From an uncultured Lachnospiraceae bacterium (GTDB lineage Bacteria > Bacillota > Clostridia > Lachnospirales > Lachnospiraceae): a stretch of 20,943 nucleotides of DNA. The stretch covers positions 1 through 20,943 of the forward strand of contig CAJTQG010000014.1 of the NCBI GenBank assembly GCA_910578605.1. Direction: 5' to 3'. Below the pieces are notes generated by a model. It was given only the letters and a program-made list of their open reading frames with translations, was not told where the DNA came from and made no database searches. Position numbers and translations under genes: made by a program. Shown in pieces: positions 15,670 through 20,943 of the stretch (position 1 is the first letter of the stretch; every line of letters begins with the position of its first letter).

Positions 15670-17124
15670 TTACACATCTACTGTATAGTTAGGTGCCTCT
15701 TTTGTTATATGAATATCATGGGGATGGCTTTCCTTTAATGATGCTGCGGATATCTTCACAAACTGTCCATTCTCCTTCAAGCTTTCAATGTCTTTACATC
15801 CGCAATAACCCATTCCTGCTCTTAGGCCTCCCATTAACTGGAACACAGTATCCTCCACGGATCCCTTATATGCTACCCGTCCCTCAACACCTTCCGGCAC
15901 TAACTTTTTGGCATCTGTCTGGAAATAGCGGTCCTTACTTCCATTCTCCATGGCAGCAATGGAACCCATTCCTCTGTATACCTTATATTTTCTTCCCTGG
16001 TATAATTCAAATGTTCCCGGACTTTCATCACATCCGGCAAACATGCTTCCCATCATACATACATTGGCCCCCGCCGCTATGGATTTCACAATATCACCAG
16101 AAAACTTAATGCCACCGTCCGCTATAATCGGCACACCATATTCCTTTGCGGTCTCATAACAGCTCATCACAGCAGTCACCTGAGGGACACCGATACCTGC
16201 TACAACACGGGTAGTACAGATAGAACCTGGTCCTATTCCAACTTTGACTGCATCCGCACCTGCTTCAATCAAATCTTTTGTAGCTTGTCCTGTAGCCACA
16301 TTGCCTGCTATAATCTGCAAATCCGGATACTTTTTCTTTATTTCTCTCATGGTAGTCATTATGTTCTTGGAATGTCCATGGGCAGAATCAATAACTATCA
16401 CATCTACCTTCACCTTTACTAAAGCATCTACACGCTCCATAACATTTTTCGTAATTCCCACTGCCGCACCGCAAAGCAAACGACCTTGGGAATCCTTTGC
16501 AGACAAGGGATACTTTATCTGCTTCTCAATATCTTTAATAGTAATTAAACCTTTTAAATTAAAATCATCATCTACAATAGGTAATTTCTCTTTTCTGGAT
16601 TTTGCTAAAATAGCCTTAGCCTCCTCCAAGGAAATACCCTCCTTGGCAGTTATCAAGTTTTCACTTGTCATGGACTCCTTGATTTTTTTAGAAAAATCCG
16701 TCTCAAATTTTAAATCACGGTTTGTAATAATACCAACTAACTTTCGTCCCTCTGTAATGGGTACACCACTGATTCTGAATTTTCCCATCAGATTATTGGC
16801 ATCCTCTAATGTATTTTCCGGAGATAAGTAAAATGGATCTGTTATTACACCATATTCTGAGCGCTTTACCTTGTCCACTTCCTCTGCCTGCTCCTCAATT
16901 GACATATTCTTGTGGATAATACCAATTCCGCCCTGTCTCGCCATAGCAATTGCCATGCGGTGTTCCGTCACCGTATCCATGCCGGCACTCATCATTGGAA
17001 TATTTAACTTAATGGATTTAGTCAACTGTGTAGATAACTCCACCATATTTGGAGTCACTTCTGAATATGCAGGTACTAATAATACATCATCAAATGTAAT
17101 TCCCTCACCTATAATCTTTCCCAT
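15670..17124 (-). CDS. guaB: IMP dehydrogenase
   Basis: Cytosolic tetrameric enzyme that oxidises IMP to XMP with NAD, the first committed step of GMP synthesis. The catalytic loop GPGSICTTR places the nucleophile at Cys303. The Bateman module of two CBS domains is at ~90-205 (TNRDLKF and TIKDIEKQ ends). The flap has YRGMGS at 383-388 and the Arg416/Tyr419 pair in EGRVAYKG, where Ala replaces the more usual Pro between them. The 484-residue length is normal. The ribosome site is AGAGGT about 10 bases before ATG. It is a single-gene unit with its own promoter (17260-17288) and a ~130-nt leader in which I recognise no riboswitch. guaA is not nearby. Confidence 0.97.
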   Translation of the reverse strand: MGKIIGEGITFDDVLLVPAYSEVTPNMVELSTQLTKSIKLNIPMMSAGMDTVTEHRMAIAMARQGGIGIIHKNMSIEEQAEEVDKVKRSEYGVITDPFYLSPENTLEDANNLMGKFRISGVPITEGRKLVGIITNRDLKFETDFSKKIKESMTSENLITAKEGISLEEAKAILAKSRKEKLPIVDDDFNLKGLITIKDIEKQIKYPLSAKDSQGRLLCGAAVGITKNVMERVDALVKVKVDVIVIDSAHGHSKNIMTTMREIKKKYPDLQIIAGNVATGQATKDLIEAGADAVKVGIGPGSICTTRVVAGIGVPQVTAVMSCYETAKEYGVPIIADGGIKFSGDIVKSIAAGANVCMMGSMFAGCDESPGTFELYQGRKYKVYRGMGSIAAMENGSKDRYFQTDAKKLVPEGVEGRVAYKGSVEDTVFQLMGGLRAGMGYCGCKDIESLKENGQFVKISAASLKESHPHDIHITKEAPNYTVDV

Positions 17125-17259
17125 TGTAAGTTTAACCTCTCTTTCTTGTCTGATTATTAATTTGTTAACATTTGTTTGTTGAGTTTCATTATGTTAGATT
17201 AGATTCGTATTAGTACTACTTTGACTTTTTACACAAATCGGATTCTATATATTTTTACA

Positions 17260-17288
17260 ATTTTACCAATTATTCGAGAACATGTCAA
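17260..17288 (-). promoter_or_regulatory. Strong promoter for guaB
   Basis: On the minus strand a perfect TTGACA (17288-17283), 17 bases, then TAAAAT (17265-17260). It leaves a leader of about 130 nt. This is the closest match to the sigma-A consensus -35 in the window. Confidence 0.78.
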
Positions 17289-17435
17289 ACCTTTTTTTAA
17301 CCATTATATTTAAATCTATTTACTATGATGAAAGTCCCATCAAGCGGCGAAATGGATGGGCAGTGTTTATCAGGCATGTGAATTTATATTGATAAAACAG
17401 CAAATGGACACCAGCTGTCTTCATTCCTTTAACAG
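17289..17435. other. Gene-free spacer between the groEL-unit terminator and the guaB promoter
   Basis: Part of a 383-base gap. It contains a small dyad CCCATC (17336-17341) and GATGGG (17355-17360) around a GC-richer loop, which stands out in an otherwise AT-rich stretch. A 33-codon minus-strand frame (17323-17424) crosses it, but its AAAGGA sits directly against the ATG, so I do not call it a gene. Nothing else is recognised. Confidence 0.4.
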
Positions 17436-17498
17436 AAAACAAAAATACCGAGCCCCTGCAATCATTTTTACATTCCAAAGGTCCAGTATTTTTGTTTT
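17436..17498 (-). terminator. Terminator of the groES-groEL-membrane protein unit
   Basis: GTATTTTTGTTTT (17486-17498) is the exact reverse complement of 17436-17448, giving 13 perfect pairs. Ten further positions inward also pair, with four G-U wobbles and one mismatch, but only in the minus-strand RNA; on the plus strand those wobbles become C-A mismatches. That asymmetry supports leftward use. It begins 10 bases after the stop codon of the last gene of the unit. Confidence 0.72.
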
Positions 17499-17507
17499 TA
17501 CTGATTT

Positions 17508-18011
17508 TTATTTGTGGACTTTGCTTGGGGCCACAGTGCGAAATCGCTCCAGCATTGCATCATTTGGTTCAAATAATACTTTTGCCAGGCCTGCGCCGTG
17601 ACCGATTATCATCACATAAATACCATCAGGGTTGTACCCTGACGTGTAATCCATTGTCATAATATCCGTTCTCCTCATATAGGGAATCATATCATTATAC
17701 TCAGGCTTTGCCACCAACTCCAGCTTCTTTAAATCAAAGCGGTCTCCCTCTTTTCTTCTGCTCTTTGCATATACCTTGTCAAACATTACTTCATTGTCCT
17801 GAAAGGAATACTCATACTCCACATCCGTATAAAGAAACAGTAAATATGCCCCATAACAGACAAAAAAGGCCATAAACAGCAAAACAATATTGTAAAATAG
17901 ACTCATATAAAAAAATAAAATTGTGCATAGTACGCAAAGAACCCTTGCGGCATAAACCGCAAAGGTCTTTTTTTTAGGTACAATTGCTTCAAAGAACAAT
18001 TCTTCTCCCAT
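17508..18011 (-). CDS. Membrane protein of unknown function, coupled to groEL
   Basis: A 167-residue protein with two adjacent membrane helices (residues ~18-38 and ~40-60, in VLCVLCTILFFYMSLFY and IVLLFMAFFVCYGAYLLFLY). A ~105-residue cytoplasmic domain follows that looks beta-rich (VEYEYSFQDNEVMFDKV, FDLKKLELVA, YVMIIGHG), somewhat like a small PH-type fold; it may correspond to a Lachnospiraceae family of unknown function such as DUF6106, but I am not sure. Its ATG comes one base after the groEL stop codon and the only upstream purine stretch is inside the groEL tail, so translation probably depends on ribosomes finishing groEL. It shares the groEL terminator downstream and is therefore likely CIRCE-regulated. 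A role in heat or envelope stress is inference from position only. Confidence 0.75.
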   Translation of the reverse strand: MGEELFFEAIVPKKKTFAVYAARVLCVLCTILFFYMSLFYNIVLLFMAFFVCYGAYLLFLYTDVEYEYSFQDNEVMFDKVYAKSRRKEGDRFDLKKLELVAKPEYNDMIPYMRRTDIMTMDYTSGYNPDGIYVMIIGHGAGLAKVLFEPNDAMLERFRTVAPSKVHK

Positions 18012-18012
18012 A

Positions 18013-19638
18013 TTACATCATACCCATTCCAGGAGCACCGCCTGCTGGCATAGCCGGTACATCCTCTTTAATATTAGCCACAACAGATTCTGTTGTCAGT
18101 AAAGTAGATGCCACGCTTGTTGCATTCTGCAATGCACTTCTTGTCACCTTGGCAGGGTCTAAAATTCCGGCCTCCACCATCTTCACATACTCTTCCTTCA
18201 ACGCATCAAATCCAATGCCAACCTCAGATTCTCTTACTTTATTTACAATGACAGAGCCTTCTAAACCTGCATTTGCTGCGATAATAAACAATGGTGCATC
18301 CAACGCTTTTAATATAAGATTAGCTCCTGTTTTCTCGTCGCCCTCCAATGTAGCTACTAACTTAGCAACCTCCTTGGATGCATGAATGTAAGCAGAACCG
18401 CCACCGGAGATAATACCCTCCTCCACTGCTGCTCTTGTAGCTGCCAATGCATCCTCCATGCGAAGTTTTGCTTCTTTCATCTCTGTCTCTGTTGCAGCGC
18501 CTACACGGATAACCGCTACACCACCTGACAGCTTTGCCAATCTCTCCTGTAATTTCTCTCTGTCAAAATCAGATGTTGTCTCCTCAATCTGCTTTTTAAT
18601 CTGAGAAATTCTTGCATCTATCTCAGCCTTATCTCCGCATCCATCTACAATAATTGTGTTTTCTTTCTGAACCTTAACAGATTTTGCACGTCCTAACATA
18701 TCCATTGTTGTCTCTTTTAAGTCTAAGCCCAATTCCTCTGAAATTACCTGACCGCCTGTTAAGATAGCGATATCCTTTAACATTTCTTTTCTTCTATCGC
18801 CGTATCCTGGAGCTTTCACCGCAACAACATTGAATGTTCCTCTTAATTTATTTACAATTAAGGTAGTAAGGGCTTCACCCTCCACATCCTCTGCAATAAT
18901 CAATAACTTAGCGCCTGACTGCACAATCTGCTCTAACACTGGTAAAATCTCTTGGATATTGGCAATTTTCTTGTCTGTGATTAAAATATACGGATCTTCT
19001 AAAGTAGCCTCCATCTTATCCATATCTGTTGCCATGTAGGCAGAAATATAACCGCGGTCAAACTGCATACCTTCTACTAAATCTAACTCTGTCAACATAG
19101 TCTTAGACTCTTCAATAGTAATGACACCGTCATTTGACACCTTCTCCATAGCGTCTGCTACCATATTGCCCACTTCCTCGTCACCGGCAGAAATAGCAGC
19201 TACCTTGGCAATCTGATCCTTTCCTGTCACTACGCTGCTCATGCCCTGAATTGCCTCCACAGCACACTCTGTAGCTTTCTTCATTCCCTTGCGCAGAATA
19301 ATTGGGTTTGCCCCTGCTGCCAAGTTTTTCATTCCCTCGTTTATCATAGCCTGTGCCAACACTGTTGCTGTTGTTGTACCATCACCTGCTACATCGTTTG
19401 TCTTAGTGGACACTTCTTTTACTAATTGTGCGCCCATATTTTCAAACGCATCTTCCAATTCAATTTCCTTAGCAATGGTAACACCATCGTTTGTAATCAA
19501 AGGTGCGCCGAAAGATTTATCCAACACAACGTTTCTTCCTTTTGGTCCTAATGTCACCTTTACGGTATCTGCTAACTGGTTCACTCCTGCTTCTAACGCT
19601 TTTCTTGCCTCTGCACCATTTTTAATTTCTTTTGCCAT
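18013..19638 (-). CDS. groEL: Chaperonin GroEL (60 kDa)
   Basis: Forms the double-ring chaperonin that folds proteins with ATP and the GroES lid. The 541-residue product starts MAKEIKNG, has the nucleotide-binding loop AGDGTTTATVLAQ at ~85-97, the apical-domain block KAPGYGDRRKEML, the EEGIISGGG segment near 410, and ends in a Gly-Met tail (GGAPGMGMM). The start at 19638 is chosen by family length; an in-frame ATG six codons upstream (19656) exists, and neither has a strong ribosome site (only GGG about nine bases before). It is the second gene of the heat-shock unit, separated from groES by an unusually long structured spacer, and followed at one base by a membrane protein gene. Confidence 0.98.
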   Translation of the reverse strand: MAKEIKNGAEARKALEAGVNQLADTVKVTLGPKGRNVVLDKSFGAPLITNDGVTIAKEIELEDAFENMGAQLVKEVSTKTNDVAGDGTTTATVLAQAMINEGMKNLAAGANPIILRKGMKKATECAVEAIQGMSSVVTGKDQIAKVAAISAGDEEVGNMVADAMEKVSNDGVITIEESKTMLTELDLVEGMQFDRGYISAYMATDMDKMEATLEDPYILITDKKIANIQEILPVLEQIVQSGAKLLIIAEDVEGEALTTLIVNKLRGTFNVVAVKAPGYGDRRKEMLKDIAILTGGQVISEELGLDLKETTMDMLGRAKSVKVQKENTIIVDGCGDKAEIDARISQIKKQIEETTSDFDREKLQERLAKLSGGVAVIRVGAATETEMKEAKLRMEDALAATRAAVEEGIISGGGSAYIHASKEVAKLVATLEGDEKTGANLILKALDAPLFIIAANAGLEGSVIVNKVRESEVGIGFDALKEEYVKMVEAGILDPAKVTRSALQNATSVASTLLTTESVVANIKEDVPAMPAGGAPGMGMM

Positions 19639-19656
19639 TTTATTATACCCATGCAT

Positions 19657-19713
19657 ATCACTAGTTTACTTGTGATACTGCCCAAATAAATAATAGATTG
19701 AAAGAACGGGCAG
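19657..19713 (-). other. Hairpins in the groES-groEL spacer
   Basis: The 225-base spacer (19639-19863) holds, on the transcript, CTGCCC pairing with GGGCAG (19713-19708 with 19683-19678) around a 24-base loop. Directly after it come ATCAC and GTGAT arms (19676-19672 with 19661-19657) that extend past one mismatch to a TAAA loop. The second hairpin ends 18 bases before the groEL ATG. I found a TATAAT-like hexamer (19796-19801 area) but no matching -35, so an internal promoter is not supported. RNA processing or translational control of groEL is a possibility. Confidence 0.4.
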
Positions 19714-19863
19714 CCTGCATAATATCCTTTCTTTATTTATATTTCTCTCAATCTTTAATAACATCCAATCTTAAAACAATGTAACACTTTTTCATATTAT
19801 AGAATTCTACTATTACTTTTCTTTATTGATGAATTACTGAATTTATGCTTATGCAGTTTCTTC

Positions 19864-20127
19864 CTATTTTAATACTGCCAGCACATCCTCCTCTTTCACA
19901 ATAATGTACTCTTCCTCCTCCACAGTCACAGTTGTTCCTGCATATTTGGAATATACTACTGTATCACCTTCCTTGATATCTGCCTTCACATCGCTTCCTA
20001 ATGCCTCCACAGTAGCCTCCTGTGGCTTTTCTTTTGCCTGTCCCGGCAGAACAATACCTGATTTAGTTGTCTCTTCTGCAACTACCTGTTTAATCACTAA
20101 TCTGTCTCCCAATGGTACTAATTTCAT
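19864..20127 (-). CDS. groES: Co-chaperonin GroES with shortened roof loop
   Basis: The heptameric lid of GroEL, cytosolic. The start at 20127 has an ideal AGGAGG seven bases upstream, giving MKLVPLGDRLVIKQ; the frame opens 10 codons earlier without reason to use it. The mobile loop that docks on GroEL is intact (ETTKSGIVLPG, Ile25-Val26-Leu27). The protein is only 87 residues, where about 94-97 is usual. The loss is in the roof hairpin: EALGSDVKADIKEGD replaces the longer segment that normally contains GPGG and a second turn, a difference of about seven residues. The C-terminal strands (YSKYAGTTV, EYIIVKEEDVLAVL) are normal. The frame is uninterrupted, so this is not a frameshift. It is first in a CIRCE-controlled unit with groEL. 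Confidence 0.96.
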   Translation of the reverse strand: MKLVPLGDRLVIKQVVAEETTKSGIVLPGQAKEKPQEATVEALGSDVKADIKEGDTVVYSKYAGTTVTVEEEEYIIVKEEDVLAVLK

Positions 20128-20166
20128 TTTAATTCCTCCTATTTCATTCAATTTCATTTCGTCTTA

Positions 20167-20193
20167 TTAGCACTCACTTCGTTTGAGTGCTAA
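20167..20193. promoter_or_regulatory. CIRCE element (HrcA operator)
   Basis: TTAGCACTC (20167-20175), nine bases, GAGTGCTAA (20185-20193): a perfect match to the CIRCE inverted repeat. It lies between the promoter and groES, covering the transcript start region, where HrcA represses at normal temperature. Confidence 0.98.
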
Positions 20194-20203
20194 CCATGGT
20201 GCT

Positions 20204-20232
20204 ATATTAACGAATTTACCTATTTTATGCAA
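20204..20232 (-). promoter_or_regulatory. Promoter of the groES-groEL unit
   Basis: On the minus strand TTGCAT (20232-20227), 17 bases, TAATAT (20209-20204), directly upstream of CIRCE as expected for HrcA control. The 143 bases to its right (20233-20375) are pyrimidine-rich on the plus strand, with no terminator or ORF that I can support. Confidence 0.8.
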
Positions 20233-20375
20233 CAGCATCTTTTCGCCGTTTTGGCCTAATATCTTTTATTTACTCTTTATTTCTTTTTTATTCTCTTATT
20301 TTCTTGTTTTTTTACTTTTTTTCAGCACACAGATATCCTTTTCCCTTCACATTGTCCAATACTGCTTAAAAACAT

Positions 20376-20943
20376 TTATATATTTCCCTGAAACTTTTCC
20401 TTTGCCAAGGCAAATGCCTCCCGCACCATATAATTGATAAACAAATGATAATCTGTAGATGAACCAATCCCCTGAGGTGATTCATAGCCCAGCTTTTTTG
20501 CCAACAGCGTTGCCCGATACACATGAAAATTATTTGTCACAATCACAATCTTCGCATCCTCTTTCTCTATCAGCTCTTTTGAAAATGTAAGATTCTCTTT
20601 TGTGGATACAGATTTGTCTTCCATTAAAATTCTTTTTGAATCCAATCCCTTCTCTGTTAAATATTGACACATTGCCAGAGCTTCACTTAAATCTTCCCCC
20701 TCCCCCTGGCCTCCCGACACTATGACTTTCGCATTTTTATTGTCGCAGGCATACTGATAAGCAGCGTCCAGTCTGGTCTTAAGTGATTTTGTAATTTTTG
20801 TTCCCCGCACCTGGGCTCCTAACACTACAACATAATCCGCCCCACTGTCCGCCTTTTCATTCATATGCTTTACAATCAGCAGCTCCACTACAACAAAAGA
20901 TACCGTTGACAGCACAGCCACAATCAGAACCGCTGCCCTTATC
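20376..20943 (-). CDS. DUF218 / YdcF-family protein, truncated at the window edge
   Basis: A membrane-anchored protein of the DUF218 superfamily (YdcF/SanA-like), linked in some bacteria to envelope functions. The visible part opens with a membrane helix (AVLSTVSFVVVELLIVK), followed by the family's DYVVVLGAQV strand, the RLDAAYQYA helix, VIVSGGQG with the characteristic SGG, the Glu/Ser/Thr-containing KSVSTKENL block, and VIVTNNFHVYRA with the conserved His. The C-terminus DYHLFINYMVREAFALAKE is also typical. A GTG at 20921 could start it, but the frame stays open with hydrophobic residues (RAAVLIVAVL) to the window end, so the true start is probably outside. It is on the same strand as groES but precedes the groES promoter, so it is a separate unit. 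Confidence 0.88.
   Translation of the reverse strand, partial: IRAAVLIVAVLSTVSFVVVELLIVKHMNEKADSGADYVVVLGAQVRGTKITKSLKTRLDAAYQYACDNKNAKVIVSGGQGEGEDLSEALAMCQYLTEKGLDSKRILMEDKSVSTKENLTFSKELIEKEDAKIVIVTNNFHVYRATLLAKKLGYESPQGIGSSTDYHLFINYMVREAFALAKEKFQGNI

Noticed and set aside
16244..16831. 195-codon plus-strand frame opposite guaB
   Set aside because: Antisense shadow of a highly conserved gene, with no promoter or ribosome site.
17336..17360. CCCATC/GATGGG dyad as a remnant of a mobile element
   Set aside because: Only six pairs with a 13-base loop, no second end, no target duplication and no related coding sequence nearby.
17323..17424. 33-codon open frame on the minus strand between the groEL-unit terminator and the guaB promoter
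   Set aside because: The AAAGGA touches the ATG with no spacing, the product resembles nothing I know, and a frame this short is expected by chance.
19796..19801. TATAAT-like hexamer in the groES-groEL spacer as an internal groEL promoter
   Set aside because: No acceptable -35 lies 16-18 bases upstream.
20233..20375. Possible ORF or terminator in the pyrimidine-rich stretch right of the groES promoter
   Set aside because: The only dyad (GCC and GGC around GTTTT) has three pairs, and the small frame lacks a ribosome site.

Overview
The window reads as ordinary chromosome from a low-GC, anaerobic Gram-positive of the Clostridia, most likely a Lachnospiraceae member. This is inferred from the AT-rich composition, strong AGGAGG-type ribosome sites, a methionine aminopeptidase carrying an N-terminal SEC-C zinc motif, a DUF1653 protein with the long form seen in that family, a CIRCE-controlled groES-groEL pair and a GtrA/YfhO cell-envelope pair. 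No phage, insertion-sequence gene, CRISPR array, tRNA or rRNA is visible.

Layout, left to right. (1) 1-4200, mostly minus strand: a DUF1653 protein; a long multi-tier hairpin ending in a U-tract; an NADP isocitrate dehydrogenase of the eukaryote-like class with its own promoter; methionine aminopeptidase with its own promoter; and a small charged hypothetical protein. (2) 4321-8956: a four-copy 15-bp tandem repeat at the 3' end of a two-gene ABC exporter operon whose subunits form a heterodimer with one degenerate ATP site, then a divergent AraC-family regulator. The two divergent promoters overlap each other and share a small palindrome. (3) 9128-10563: a small unknown protein and a convergent beta-lactamase-fold serine hydrolase. 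(4) 10837-12230: argG as a single-gene unit with a textbook promoter and terminator. (5) 12365-15533: gtrA and a YfhO-type GT-C membrane protein, tightly coupled and likely to act together in glycosylating an envelope polymer. (6) 15670-17288: guaB facing them across a bidirectional terminator. (7) 17436-20232: the heat-shock unit, read on the minus strand as promoter, CIRCE, groES, a long structured spacer, groEL, a two-helix membrane protein starting one base after groEL, and a terminator. (8) A DUF218/YdcF protein runs off the right edge.

I see no clear new multi-gene system. The observations most worth checking are the layered hairpin after icd (836-926), the 15-bp repeat array (4321-4380), the overlapping divergent promoters at 8044-8083, a GroES that lacks about seven residues of its roof hairpin, the unusually long groES-groEL spacer, and the membrane protein coupled to groEL. 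Several start codons were moved inward from the longest reading frame because a good ribosome site or family length supports the internal start.
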